DNA of 64,000 nucleotides from Siphonodentalium dalli (lineage: Eukaryota; Mollusca; Scaphopoda; Gadilida; Siphonodentaliidae), in assembly GCA_032622095.1 (NCBI GenBank), contig CP136069.1, positions 3,954,976-4,018,975 on the forward strand, read 5' to 3'. Made by a program: the position numbers and the translations under genes. The notes beneath the pieces were generated by a model, which had not been told where the DNA came from, did not search any database, and was given only the letters and a program-made list of their open reading frames with translations. The first letter of the stretch is position 1, and each line of letters starts with the position of its first letter. Positions 25,209 through 36,659 of this stretch are shown in pieces.

Positions 25209-26041
25209 GATAAATGGGAGTTCCCAGACGTGATTTTTGTTCATGTTCTTCTCAGTCTAAGATAAATGGGAGTTCCCAGACGTGATTTTTGTTCATGTTC
25301 TTCTCAGTGTAAGATAAATGGGAGTTCCCAGACGTGATTTTTGTCCATGTTCTTCTCAGTGTAAGATAAATGGGAGTTCCCAGACGTGATTTTTGTTCAT
25401 GTTCTTCTCAGTGTAAGATAAATGGGAGTTCCCAGGCGTGATTTTTTTTCATGTTCTTCTCAGTGTAAGATAAATGGGAGTTCCCAGACGTGATTTTTGT
25501 CCATGTTCTTCTCAGTGTAAGATAAATGGGAGTTCCCAGACGTGATTTTTGTCCATGTTCTTCTCAGTGTAAGATAAATGGGAGTTCCCAGACGTGATTT
25601 TTGTTCATGTTCTTCTCAGTGTAAGATAAATGGGAGTTCCCAGGCGTGATTTTTTTTCATGTTCTTCTCAGTGTAAGATAAATGGGAGTTCCCAGACGTG
25701 ATTTTTGTCCATGTTCTTCTCAGTGTAAGATAAATGGGAGTTCCCAGACGTGATTTTTGTCCATGTTCTTCTCAGTGTAAGATAAATGGGAGTTCCCAGA
25801 CGTGATTTTTGTCCATGTTCTTCTCAGTGTAAGATAAATGGGAGTTCCCAGACGTGATTTTTGTTCATGTTCTTCTCAGTGTAAGATAAATGGGAGTTCC
25901 CAGACGTGATTTTTGTCCATGTTCTTCTCAGTGTAAGATAAATGTGAGTTCCCAGACGTGATTTTTGTCCATGTTCTTCTCAGTGTAAGATAAATGGGAG
26001 TTCCCAGACGTGATTTTTGTCCATGTTCTTCTCAGTGTAAG
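25190..26041. repeat. 52-bp minisatellite, about 16 copies
   Basis: The unit runs CATGTTCTTCTCAGTGTAAG, ATAAATGGGAGTTCCCAGAC, GTGATTTTTGTC. Variants (GTTC, GTCC, and GGCGTGATTTTTTTTC) recur in a 4-unit pattern near 25350-25560 and again near 25560-25770, which indicates block amplification. The first half of each unit equals the right end of the preceding MITE; the second half is its flank. The array ends abruptly in a hairpin MITE fragment. Confidence 0.95.
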
Positions 26042-26118
26042 ATAACTCGCATATATAAAAGAATGCACTGGCACATGATCTTTAATGTTGCACCAGCGCA
26101 GCTCCTGTTATGACAGGG
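26042..26118. mobile_element. Fragment of TTAA MITE family C
   Basis: ACTCGCATATATAAAAGAATGCACTGGC then GCACCAGCGCAGCTCCTG..CAGGG and TTAA at 26119-26122. This is the right arm of the family seen complete at 52442-52681. The left arm is replaced by the minisatellite. Confidence 0.75.
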
Positions 26119-26124
26119 TTAACA

Positions 26125-27290
26125 CCTACTATGTATATAGACGGAGTATATTGATAATTTGGCGGTATAACGAGTAGTGATATATATATATATGCATGTA
26201 TAGAGTGAAACATGGAATATGCATGTATGTACATAATATACATAGACTCTCGGGTTGACATGCAGCCTGATCAATCTTACTGGGTATAGATACTTATATT
26301 GACTTTTGCAGAACAAATATGTGTTTATATCAGCAACATTTCCAACCAAATTTCCCACTGCAAGCGCCACATGTCCCTTTAAGATTTTATGTTATGGGCA
26401 ATACGTCTGACCTCACTAGGGGAGAGAATGAGTGTAAGAATCACTATAGTACACATTATAATCCCATAATGTAGTCATAAAAATAATGGCACAAGAAATA
26501 AGCAAGATATAGACAGAAATCATAAGTAAAATGACATAAATATCGAGTTAGTAATAAGCCATTTAAAGGTACGGATAGCCTTTGCGATGTGTATTGCTGT
26601 TCCAATAGTCACATCCGTTAAAACCAGCACAAACAGAAAGAATATTAAAATAGAGACATATTTTGTTGTTATACCAATTATAATATCGCCTGAATAATGT
26701 TGTTGTCAAGGTCGTACACAGTGTTAGTAAACAAAAGCCATATTATGTTTCAGTACAGTATGTAAATAGTGTGAGATAAGCAAAACACTCAACATTGGGA
26801 AGATCACACTATAAGAACTTTGGTTAAAACTTAAAACTGTATCCTGCTGTTTACAACACTCGTTATACTCGCTATTCCAATTTTTTTTTTTTACTGAATG
26901 TCAAAATAACAGGCACCTAATGGATGGTGCATGTCAAATTTTCAGATGTTCTCTATGAGACAGTAATTAAATTTCCAATCAACTTATTATTCGTCAATGA
27001 TGCATACATTTTAGTGAGCAGTATAAACTTCTTTTTTTTCTCTTCAAAAATGCAATTCACAAACGAGATAATTATATTTGCTCTGAAATTAAAAAAGAAC
27101 TATGTCCGATTTGGCCAGTAATGGCTCCTTGGACATACCCAAACATAGATTGTTTAAAAAATTTCTATTGGACAAAATGTCCAACAGATACAGAAGCACT
27201 CTGGTCATAAGTTATTTTTCGTTGGACAATGACTGTGACCGGCCACTTATTTTGAGCCTTGAATTTGGCATTAAATTGGTCACAGTGAAT
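26125..27290. other. AT-rich intergenic DNA, no gene recognised
   Basis: Short open frames only, without family resemblance. A poly-T tract lies at 26881-26891. I see no exon or RNA gene. Confidence 0.5.
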
Positions 27291-27293
27291 CAA

Positions 27294-27453
27294 TCAAGCC
27301 TTGAAATAGTGTGTCTGTCAATTTGCAAAATGAGGTTCCCAGAGGGTGAATTTAGTGATGATAGCCCGCATGGAAGCATGCATCATGAAGTGTCGTCTGC
27401 TTCAGTCTATTTGAGGCTCTCTATGGGTTAGACACACTATTTCAAGGCTTGGT
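27294..27453. mobile_element. Fold-back element (family F) with a family-D hairpin inside
   Basis: The left arm CAAGCCTTGAAATAGTGTGTCTG..TTTGCAAAATGAGG and the right arm ACACACTATTTCAAGGCTTG are inverted. The interior has been replaced or invaded by the GGAAGCATG..GTCGTCTGC..GGCTCTCTATGGGTTA hairpin MITE. Compare the complete family-F palindrome at 53638-53805. Confidence 0.75.
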
Positions 27454-27765
27454 TCAGTAATGTACGACTCAGACATCAAATGATAAAGTTTAATGTTTAA
27501 CCCACAGGGATCCTCGCACAGATGGAAGCATGTATCATGAAGTGTCGTCTGCTAAGACTCTGCTTCAGTCTATTTGAGGCTCTCTATGGGTTAGACACAC
27601 TATTTCAAGGCTTGGTTCAGTAATGTACGACTCAGACATCAAATGATAAAGTTTTATGTTTAACCCACAGGGATCCTCGCACAGATGGAAGCATGTATCA
27701 TGAAGTGTCATCTGCTTCAGTCTATTTGGGGCTCTCTATGGGTGAGACACACTATTTCAAGGCTT
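27370..27765. repeat. Tandem repeat of the nested element, ~155-167 bp unit
   Basis: Two full units and a partial third: GGAAGCATG.ATCATGAAGTG, GTCTGCTTCAGTCTATTTG, GGCTCTCTATGGGTTAGACA, CACTATTTCAAGGCTTGG, GTACGACTCAGACATC, AACCCACAGGGATCCTCGCA. The second unit has a 14-base insertion (CTAAGACTCTGCTT). The unit contains the junction between fold-back arm and MITE, so the nested element was itself tandemly amplified. Confidence 0.9.
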
Positions 27766-27837
27766 GCAATCACCTAAAATAAATCATCATAAGAGTGTTT
27801 TGTGGATAATATCGTATTCATAATATCATGATACTAT

Positions 27838-27965
27838 AGTATTGCCCTAAATAATCGACAGAGCTTTCCGATGAATGGCAACAAGCCATATTTTCGACTA
27901 AATCCTGAAAAGTTACCCACAATTCTGCTTGGGTTAAGGAGTCGATTATTTAGGACATTACTGTA
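27838..27965. mobile_element. Palindromic MITE family I, copy 1
   Basis: Ends TATTGCCCTAAATAATCGAC and GTCGATTATTTAGGACATTAC are inverted. It contains CCGATGAATGGCAACAAGCC. Related copies lie at 38518-38652 and 45490-45672. Confidence 0.7.
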
Positions 27966-28410
27966 TCATTACACAATACTATTAGTATATTCTTGGGGAC
28001 ATTTTCATAATATCGGTTGGGATGATGCTGTTTTGGACTGAGTTCCGCCCATTGCTCTTCTTTTATGGATGTTCATTCAAAAACGTACTACATGTAAATA
28101 TGGAGCCCGGGTGTTCACATAAACCCCTGAATGTGATTGATCACCTGATATGTCCGCGATTAATCTTTCTTCAAAATGATATATCATCTACATTGAGAGA
28201 AATTTGAAATTCTCTGGAAAACAAAGCTTTGTTTAGTTTATATATAACTCACTGCTTTGACATTTAACGGACCTCTGATGTTTGATATCATCATGCTTGG
28301 GAAAGGCTGCCCCTCTATGTTCATATACGCAAAGCGTCCATTTGACCTTATCCGAAGACATACAAGCAATATAACCCCCACCTACGAATCTGGGCGTAAC
28401 GTCTGTTACA
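27966..28410. other. Intergenic DNA, no gene recognised
   Basis: A 123-codon open frame begins at 28257 but shows no recognisable domain. It overlaps the duplicated segment below, so I do not call it a gene. Confidence 0.45.
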
Positions 28411-28855
28411 GAAGAGCAACGGGATGGGACTCAGTCCAAAAACATCATCAACCCGACCAATATCCCAAGCCTTTGTGGACTGAGAAGACTAACCAGGTAA
28501 CTAACTATACGAGGGTTAACCGATTTGTTACCCTGTGCCAATGCATTCTCTTATATATGCGAGTCGACCATAGGTCGCCTCGCACATATAAGAGAATGCA
28601 TTGGCCTAACAATTTTTTGCAATTTTAATAATTTTTTCTTGTATTCTTTAACAATTTTATAATTTAACCCATACAGAGCCCCATACAAACATGAGCAGAC
28701 GGCACTCTTCTATATGCTTCTATATATGTGTGGGGCTCCCTGCAGGGTAATGAATATTATAGAAGAGCAACGGGATGGGACTCGGTCCAAAAACATCATC
28801 AACCCGACCGATATTCCATGCCGTTGTGGTCTGAGAAGACTTGTCTATCGAATGC
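28411..28855. repeat. Direct ~95-bp duplication flanking a hairpin MITE pair
   Basis: 28411-28498 (AGAAGAGCAACGGGATGGGA..AACATCATCAACCCGACC) recurs at 28761-28850 with about six mismatches. Between the copies are a complete 69-bp hairpin (28537-28605) and the nested GAGCCCC..GGGGCTC hairpin MITE (about 28674-28745). The left hairpin partner is present but the right partner is lost. Confidence 0.8.
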
Positions 28856-29055
28856 CCAGATCATATCATACACAACATATTCCATATTATATACCATTTG
28901 GAAGAGGAACAAAACATATACATGTATGCCAAAGAGCTGTGGCCCAGGAGAGTCCACAAAGTGATAGAGATTCTCAGGATCACCCCAAAATTCACAAAAA
29001 CAACATGTTCGCAGTTTAATCGACCGGATAAATTGATAATACAATTTTTTACGAA

Positions 29056-29660
29056 CTTCCTCTTTCAAATGGTATGCAATATGGGATATGTTGTATATGA
29101 GGTAATCTGGTGATTCAATATGGGATATGTTGTATATGAGGTAATCTGGTGATTCGGAAATTAAGATGAGAGCGAGAATCGATGCAGAGTGAGATGAGAG
29201 AGGGATTCTGTGATATGAGAATGGTCAGGCATGCAGTATTATATGAGAATGGTCAGGCATATATACATTAAGATGAGAGCGAGAATCGATGCAGAGTGAG
29301 ATGAGAGAGGGATTCTGTGATATGAGAGCGAGAATCGATGCAGAGTGAGATGAGAGAGGGATTCTGTGATATGAGAGCGAGAATCGATGCAGAGTGAGAT
29401 GAGAGAGGGATTCTGTGATATGAGAATGGTCAGGCATGCAGTATTATATGAGAATGATCAGTCATATACATTAAGATGAGAGCGAGAATCGATGCAGAGT
29501 GAGATGAGAGAGGGATTCTGTGATACGAGAGCGAGAATCGATGCAGAGTGAGATGAGAGAGGGATTCTGTGATACGAGAGCGAGAATCGATGCAGAGTGA
29601 GATGAGAGAGGGATTCTGTGATATGAGAATGGTCAGGCATGCAGTATTATATGAGAATGA
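29056..29660. repeat. Composite tandem repeat with a 49-bp core
   Basis: The core GAGCGAGAATCGATGCAGAG, TGAGATGAGAGAGGGATTCT, GTGATATGA is repeated in blocks of one to three, separated by AATGGTCAGGCATGCAGTAT and a TATACATTAAGATGA linker. This makes a higher-order unit of about 220 bases. A 42-base duplication (ATATGGGATATGTTGTATAT) precedes it. Minus-strand open frames (HRFSLSYHRIPLSS) are artefacts. Confidence 0.9.
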
Positions 29661-30980
29661 TCAGGCATGCACAAGAGAGAGGGATTGATCAATGTAGATG
29701 AACAGAAAATAAAAAATAATAATAATTAGTACTGATACAAGGTTGAGAAACATCCTCATGCAAAAAACGAACAGCTTAATTTCGCGCAAACGAGTAGCAA
29801 TATGTCAGTTTCATATACCAGTAGATATTCATTGGTGTCTCGGCATAAAATAATCATGTTGAATCTGGGCTCTATAATGCCTTCAGTGTTTCATATAGAT
29901 ATTCATTGGTGTCTCGGCATAAAATAATCATGTTGAATCTGGGCTTTATATTGCCTTCAGGCTTCAGTTATCACCAGTGACGCATCATTGTTGAATCTGC
30001 ATGGCTTTGTTAAAAAAAAATTCTAAAAAAATTGTTTTCTAGTGCCCCGTTGTTTGTCGCCCACTTTGACATTATGATTTCAATTATAGCAATTTCATAT
30101 CACCAAGGAATGGGTTAAACATCTCTGTCGATAGTGATCGGCCTCTTGTCTATACAAATAATTTTTATTCAAATTGAATGGTACACCTTTTGATGATTTC
30201 GAGCATAAAATTATTGTCATAGAACCCATGGTGCCTGCCAATATGATAGTCCTATTGGGTTTAAAAAAAAATATAATTTCAAAGAGGAATAGAATATGTA
30301 TATTTTGTACATCTGCATGTATTTGGCCATTCTTATTTTGATAGATTATGGGTTCATAAGTAGGTAGACCAGTAGTCTACCATGTTCTATTCTGCTATGG
30401 AAAACCCGCATAAAGAACTCATATAAATAAAGACTCGCATAAAGAACCCATATAAATAAAGACTCCTTTGGGATATATATTGGCAGAAATTTAATGAAAT
30501 AACTTTTCAAACTCTTCATTCATTAAGAGTTTATTGGATAATATTCTAAGCCACAATATTTTGAGACGTAGAGTAAGGAATGTAAACAGACAAACCGGTC
30601 AAAAGTCAAAGGTCACATTTGCGCAACAATAATACATTTTGGTTACACATGGCACTATTTCATGTTTTGGATCAAATGTTGCATAACAATTTATATAATG
30701 GAAAATATATGGGAGGCGACTAATTAAAGTCCTTCTTGTTAGTGCCTACTAGCGTTAGGGTGCACGGAGAGTGAAGATCCGCTCCATCTCTCTATTTAAT
30801 TGCGCGCTGAGGTGCTGTGCTGAGGTTTATTGTTCCAGATTTGTATGTGCGTTTTGTTCACCTTTGCGAGTTGTCATCATGGATTACTATATAGAGAGGG
30901 ACACGTTGATGTCAACGGATGTGACACTGTGAGATGGATGCTCGTGACCATATTGCATGCGATTGAGTTGTGAGTAAATA
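29661..30980. other. Intergenic DNA with small direct duplications
   Basis: No gene seen. A ~75-base duplication (TATTCATTGGTGTCTCGGCA) lies at about 29825-29885 and 29895-29955. A 30-base one (GCATAAAGAACTCATATAAATA) is near 30408-30465. Confidence 0.55.
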
Positions 30981-30981
30981 A

Positions 30982-31137
30982 AAATATGCGAGGATGATCC
31001 CCCAGTGAGGTACTCAATCACTTGAATATCCCACAAATTGTCTAGCGCGAGACATCTACATGTGATGTGTGTGCGTATATGTAGATGTCTCGCGCGAGAT
31101 CATTTGTACCTCACTGGAGGACCATCCTCGCATATTT
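30982..31137. mobile_element. Fold-back element with long inverted arms
   Basis: AAATATGCGAGGATGATCCC..CAGTGAGGTAC pairs with GTACCTCACTGGAGGACCATCCTCGCATATTT. An inner pair, GCGCGAGACATCTACATG / TATGTAGATGTCTCGCGC, extends the stem. It would fold into an almost complete ~150-base hairpin. No ORF. Confidence 0.8.
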
Positions 31138-31776
31138 GTAATTTATAGAATGGGTTTATTGAATGGAATAAGGGTCGGATCATGTAATAAAGAGAGATAC
31201 GACACTGGTTACCTTAACGAATGTTACATAACAATTTATAGAATGGGTTTATTAGTGATACGACACTGGTTACCTTAACGAATGTTACATAACAATTTAT
31301 AGAATGGGTTTATTAGTGATACGACACTGGTTACCTTAACGAATGTTACATAACAATTTATAGAATGGGTTTATTGAATGGAATAAGGGTCGGATCATGT
31401 AATAAAGAGAGATACGACACTGGTTACCTTAACGAATGTTACATAACAATTTATAGAATGGGTTTATTAGTGATACGACACTGGTTACCTTAACGAATGT
31501 TACATAACAATTTATAGAATGGGTTTATTGAATGGAATAAGGGTTGGATCATGTAATAAAGAGAGATACGACACTGGTTACCTTAACGAATGTTACATAA
31601 CAATTTATAGAATGGGTTTATTGAATGGAATAAGGGTCGGATCATGTAATAAAGAGAGATACGACACTTGTTACCTTAACGAATGTTACATAACAATTTA
31701 TAGAATGGGTTTATTGAATGGAATAAGGGTCGGATCATGTAATAAACAGAGATACGACACTGGTTACCTTACTCAT
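31138..31776. repeat. Tandem array of 93-bp and 61-bp units
   Basis: Long units (93 bases: AATTTATAGAATGGGTTTAT, TGAATGGAATAAGGGTCGGA, TCATGTAATAAAGAGAGATA, CGACACTGGTTACCTTAACG, AATGTTACATAAC) alternate with short units lacking 32 internal bases, in the order long, short, short, long, short, long, long, long. The 93-base unit is 31 codons and stays open in one frame, but nothing suggests that it is translated. Confidence 0.92.
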
Positions 31777-32118
31777 ATTTAAATTCGCGCAGTACTATTT
31801 GAGCACTGATTGGGTGAAAAATAGTACTATTCCTGTATTTATATCAAATCACACATAAATCAGGTACGTTATTGCATTGCATGTCTATACATACATTAGA
31901 GATGGTTGGACTGAATATAGACAAATATATTGACATGTTGGTATGCTTCTTAACACCATTATTCATGTGTAAATAATGGTAAAATCGTCGGTGTTGCAAT
32001 ATTTGTAAGAAATACACATAATCCCGTGCGAAAGAACACGAAGGAGTGACAACGTGTCATGTCAACCCAACTGTTTGAAATACTGATGACAGCCAATGTC
32101 ATGTCCATACTCAGGCCG
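31777..32118. other. AT-rich intergenic DNA
   Basis: Nothing recognised except a short word (AATTCGCGCAGTACTATTTG) that reappears inverted near 33225-33262. Confidence 0.45.
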
Positions 32119-32552
32119 ATGGGGTCGTTGTCACAAGGCCCTGGTCACATTCGTAGCCAGTTTTTTAAATCGATCACATTCGTAGGCAGCTTTTCTATAA
32201 TTCCATGTTTTATATGAAGCGAAATGATGACGTCATCGCGTTCGCGACTAAAATATCGACGTCCTGCTCCAAATTTGACTTCTGTAACAACTTATATTGT
32301 AATATAATTCGAGTATCTAACGACATTGATCAGAAACCCAAGGTTATTGGAGGAACTAATATAAATTAAAATGTATGTTGTTTTTCATCAACTCAGAAAA
32401 ATGAGACTAACATAATCTTGTTCATTGAAACTCGCATGAATATATGAAAAGCTGGCTTCAAATGTGATCGCCGTAGAAAAGCTGGCTACATTTGTGTTCG
32501 ATTTAAAAAGTTGGCTACGAATGTGACCGGAGCCTTGTGACAATGACCCCAT
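32119..32552. mobile_element. MITE with long terminal inverted repeats (~110 bp)
   Basis: GATGGGGTCGTTGTCACAAG..GGTCACATTCGTAGCCA..TTTAAATCGA at the left pairs with TTTAAAAAGTTGGCTACGAATGTGACC..CCTTGTGACAATGACCCCATC at the right. The CACATTCGTAG/AGCTGGCT motif is itself repeated twice within each arm. No ORF. TSD not clear. Confidence 0.8.
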
Positions 32553-32572
32553 CAGCGATACTCAGTTTTTTT

Positions 32573-32925
32573 ACCCTGTGCCAATGCATTCTCTTATATA
32601 TGCGAGTCGACCATAGGTCGCCTCGCATATATAAGAGAATGCATTGGCCTAACAATTTTTTACAATTTTAATAAATTTTTCTTGTATTCTTTAACAATTT
32701 TATAATTTCACCCATACAGAGCCCCAGACAAACATGAGCAGACGACACTCTTCTATATGCTTCTATATATGTGTGGGGCTCCCTGCAGGGTAATGGATGT
32801 TTTTTTATTTTATGTCCTAAAATTAAAAAAAAATGATAAAAAATTGTTAGGCCAATGCATTCTCTTATATATGCGAGGCGACCTATGGTCGACTCGCATA
32901 TATAAGAGAATGCATTGGCACAGGG
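32573..32925. mobile_element. Hairpin-pair MITE with a nested hairpin MITE
   Basis: Ends ACCCTGTGCC and GGCACAGGG. A complete 69-bp hairpin sits at each end in opposite orientation (32580-32648 and 32851-32919). The AT-rich spacer is interrupted by a second MITE (about 32706-32790, GAGCCCC..GTGGGGCTCCCTGCAGGG). This is the best stand-alone copy of the hairpin-pair element. Confidence 0.85.
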
Positions 32926-33284
32926 CTAACTGTAACAGGGTAAAAAAATATATTCCCATATGTGGTTGTTTTACGGGTACTTCTTTAAAGTTTCATTCAT
33001 ATCCGTAACGATTTGAATATCAGAATAATTATTTTGAGCAAATATAACTATTAATCTTCTCAACAAAATGTTGATGCAGTTTACTAGATGCTCACTTTCA
33101 TTGCGGTGGTCTTTAATATACACAGGTACCCTCAGGAACAATTGAGAACTGACACTGTCATGAGATAAAAGTTTTCTTTTCGAAAATATATGTCAGTTTT
33201 GAGTTTGCGCAGCACGGGGCACGAATTCAAAACTGAGCGAAAAATAGTACTGCACGAATTTAAATACGAGTAAGTTATTCAAAT
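32926..33284. other. Intergenic DNA
   Basis: No gene or clear repeat except the inverted AGTACTGCACGAATTTAAAT word shared with 31780-31800. Confidence 0.45.
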
Positions 33285-33420
33285 CTGGTTGGGAGCTGCG
33301 CTGGTGCAGCATTAGATATCCTGTGCCAGTGCATTCTCTTATGGGAGACTCGCATATATAAGAGAATACCCTGGCTTACAGGTCAAGGTAAATATTGTAT
33401 TCTCTTATATGTGTGATGTT
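33285..33420. mobile_element. Partial TTAA MITE family C
   Basis: GGGAGCTGCGCTGGTGCAGC then GCCAGTGCATTCTCTTATGGGAGACTCG and GGTCAAGGTAAATATTG, all family-C words (compare 52442-52681). Ends are not complete. Confidence 0.65.
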
Positions 33421-33439
33421 CTCTAGGGGATATACCAGA

Positions 33440-33775
33440 TCACAGGCATTTAACAAGACCCAGCAGTATAACAGCCATTCAACTCGACGACCCACCAGTA
33501 TCACAGCCATTCAACTTGACCCACCAACATCATAGCCATTCAACTCAACCCACCAACATAACAGCCATTCAACTCGACCCACCAGCATCACAGCCATCCA
33601 ACTCGACGACCCACCAGCATCACAGCCATTCAACTTGACCCACCAACATCATAGCCATTCAACTCAACCCACCAACATAACAGCCGTTCAACTCGACCCA
33701 CCAGCATCACAGCCATTCAACTCGAAGACCCACCAGCATCACAGCCATTCAACTTGACCCACCAGCATCCCTTGA
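33440..33775. repeat. Minisatellite of ~29-34 bp units
   Basis: About eleven copies of CAGCCATTCAACTCGACCCA plus CCAGCATCA, with variants AACTTGACC, AACTCAACC and AACTCGACGACC. A larger three-unit pattern repeats (33500-33600 versus 33615-33715). Confidence 0.9.
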
Positions 33776-34011
33776 CATTAGCAGGACATACTAGTGGAGA
33801 CAGAGCACAATGCGATCATAGGTAATGTACCAGTCTCTTTGACCCGGTCTATACATAATGGATTGTCCCATTCAGTAATAGAAGTACAACTTGGAATAGT
33901 CTATTTTTCATCTGGAGGGGTGTTCAGAAAAAATAAACAGACAACAGATAACAAAAATGCAGAAGGTATCCTATTTATTAGAGCGAAATGTTCCTACTAA
34001 AATGTAATGTT

Positions 34012-34170
34012 TAACCAACAGGGAGCCTCACACAGATGAAAGCATGCACTACAGAGTCTATGTGTGGTCCCTCTATGAGGGGGACTACCCCACCCCCTCT
34101 GGCATCCGGCCTAAAATGTGGGGGGGGGTGGCATCTGGAATACTCTATAACAGAGGGTGGCATCCGGAAT
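34012..34170. repeat. Degenerate family-D MITE arm plus GGCATCCGGAATAC repeats
   Basis: TTTAACCAACAGGGAGCCTCACACAGATG is the left end of family D (compare 42986-43065). It is followed by a G-rich stretch with three GGCATC(C/T)GGAATAC/GGCATCCGGCC words. The same words occur at 37541-37630. Confidence 0.65.
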
Positions 34171-34740
34171 ACTATTTATACCAATTTAACCTATTGTTGC
34201 CAAACGTTTATAGCTAAAACAACGCATTGGTAGTATCAAATGTACAATTCATATACTCAAAGAAAGAATGAGAGGTGGGAGTGCTATGCAACTATCCCTT
34301 TACGTTGCTCCATTCCGTCTCCGTGTCACAGCATAAAACCTTCCATGGGGGAATTCTGGGTCGGGTTTTAGCCTTAGTTAGCCAAGAACTGTCCTTGTAC
34401 AATATCCAAATAAAAGTCTCCCAAATCCAAAATGACGCCCACAATGGCCGACAGATTTTGAAAAATCACTGAAATTCCCTCATATTCACATCATTGAGCA
34501 TTATTGTCGAGACAACTCACCGATTCTTACAGTTGTGTTGGAAATACTGAGGTGAAGTAATTACCTTACATCTCATACAAGAAATTGTTTTCCAAATCGA
34601 AGATGGCTGCCAAAATGGCGACCGAAATATGAAAACACGCCTACATTCATTTACTTTCTTACGATGGGCGTTATTGTTTCGCGATTTATACCCACCATTA
34701 CATGTTGATATGGAATATTGATATGAAGTATGTATTCATT

Positions 34741-35413
34741 ACGTGCGCTCGCGCAACAGTATGGCGATCAGACAGATTCGTACGTAGCTTGGTGTCACCC
34801 TACTCCGTTTCACTCCATGACGTCACCAAAAACGACGTAAAACCTCGTGGCGTTCTGACATTTTTACTGTGCCGCTTTTTGCTATGTTTATTTTATGTGT
34901 TGTTTTCGATTATTTGTTTGTCGCCGATATCGCCATTTGTCGGGTTTCCCTGTTTCTATATTTAAAACTGGCATGCTCGTAGTGAGCCTCGATTTTGATT
35001 TTTTCTCCCAGGTCAAAATTCGTCAAAGTTATGACAAAAATAGATCGACCTACATTTTCTCCATCAGAACTCTACATCAAAGAGTCTATAGACTCCTTCG
35101 GGACCTACATAGACTCATTCATTTGGGTATTTTTACTTATAATTGGGAAGTTTTATCATTTTTTGGTTCGTGCGAAGACCTCTTTTTTTCGTGCGGGAAA
35201 AGTCTCATCCTTTCGGCAACATGGAATTGGTTTTAATTGATTAATATAGTAATTTGCCTTTTATCTGTGATGAAATGATAAATGGTAATTGTCTTTTTTT
35301 GCTAACATTAAATTAAATTAAATAAATTAAGTAAAATACAGTGAAATTATTTTTTAAATTATTGTTTATTACATTTTTGCGCACGTTGGCATCTCTCTGA
35401 GTGCATTCTAGTT
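34741..35413 (+). repeat. Dispersed repeat J, copy 1 (internally deleted)
   Basis: Starts ACGTGCGCTCGCGCAAC and ends GAGTGCATTCTAGTTT. It matches 46141-47100 in inverse orientation at about 90% or better by eye, but lacks ~320 internal bases present there; the junction is near 35205, at an AAAG microhomology. It carries a 113-codon open frame (34895-35236) whose frame is shared by the other copy. Family unknown; no TIRs seen. Confidence 0.75.
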
Positions 35414-36090
35414 TGAGTTTGGCAATTGATACAGTCAAGTAGGCGTTCAAGAAGTGTGGGTATATTATGCATTATGGTCTTCTACTCCTTAGCAGAAAGG
35501 CATCCGTCAAATGTCAGACTTTCAACATTCGAAGCCATATGCAGAAGTTTTCCGGGTACGTAAGTGCATTAGATGAGTATGTGAATTGATGAACCATATA
35601 TTGAGAAGTGGCTGTTTGGGAAGATCACCAGGTGTACATGTTGTTATCCCCGTTAGGTCACCAAAGCTGAAAATACGCAGATAGAGACCGGCACCGGCAT
35701 ATGCATTGTTTGAAACATTCCGATTAGTGGGACCTTTATATATAAAAGTTTAGAAAACTGTGTTGGTGTGAGCGAGATAGATTAATGTGACGAAGATACG
35801 GAAACTGGGCCAGATAATGCTGAATGTGGCAAATCAGAATAAACTCAGGTACTGTTGTTTTGATTATTGGAAGTCAAAATATGACTATTCGGCGCACCTA
35901 TATATGGTTACGGCCATTATGGGCGCTTAGTGGAGAATGGATATCGAAATGCCACATCGCGATTATTAATTGTGGATTTTCATCCTTCCAGAAGGCTACG
36001 ACTTATTTTGGAACTAATAGATGGCTTATATTATGTACCGTTTTGTCCATCGAAATAATGACAAAAAGTTGAAATTAGTATGTGATAATA
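35414..36090. other. Intergenic DNA, no gene recognised
   Basis: Several short open frames without recognisable motifs. An ~82-codon frame at 35824-36072 shows no domain. Confidence 0.45.
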
Positions 36091-36659
36091 TCGACTTCTT
36101 TACAATTTCTGGCCGCCAGTTTGCTCGCCATCTTGACTGTTAGAATTTTCCAAACTCAACTGAGTACTTCATATACATTTTCCATATGTACATGTAGTTG
36201 TTGGCATAAATCGCGTAACAATAAGGTCCATCGAAAGAAAGTAAAGGAATGTGAGCGTCTTTTCAAATTTCGGACGCCATCTTCAATTTGGAAAACAATT
36301 TCTTGCAGTAGATGCAAGATAATTACTTCACCTCAGTATTTCCAACTCAACTGTTAGCATGTGTCCAGTTGTCTCGAAAATAATGCCCAATGATGTGGAA
36401 ATGAGGGAATTTCGGTCATTTTTCAAAATATTTCAGCCATTGTGGGCGCCATTTTAAATTTTGGCGGACTTTTATTTTGATATGATAAAAGGACAGTTCT
36501 TCGCCTAAGTGTTCCCAACTCACAATAGTAAACAGGTGTGGATTTGTCGTGACAATAATGCTCACTGATGTTAAAATCAGCGATTTTTTTTATTTCTGGT
36601 GGCCATTTTGGCCGCCATCTTGGATTTGGGTGAATATTAGTCAACTCAGATATAAGAGG

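Larger units (their letters stand above)
34386..36505. repeat. Large imperfect inverted repeat, arms ~250 bp
   Basis: The left arm 34386-34640 (AAGAACTGTCCTTG, AATCCAAAATGACGCCC, AATTCCCTCAT, TTGTCGAGACAACT, GAAATACTGAGGTGAAGTAATTAC) is found inverted at 36255-36505 (GTAATTACTTCACC reads on the plus strand as AATTACTTCACCTCAGTATTTCC, then GGGCGCCATTTTAAATTTTGG, GACAGTTCTTCG). The region between includes the dispersed repeat at 34741-35413. Similar GCCATCTTGGATTTGG words lie at 36600-36640, 36975-37000 and 37130-37165. Confidence 0.7.

Noticed and set aside
29225-29640. Minus-strand open frames with SLSYHRIPLSS repeats
   Set aside because: Direct translation of the 49-bp minisatellite; not a protein family I recognise and not bounded by splice sites.
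34895-35236. Independent gene for the 113-codon frame
   Set aside because: It lies in a dispersed repeat with a second copy at 46588-46986 and has no recognisable domain; reported only as part of repeat J.
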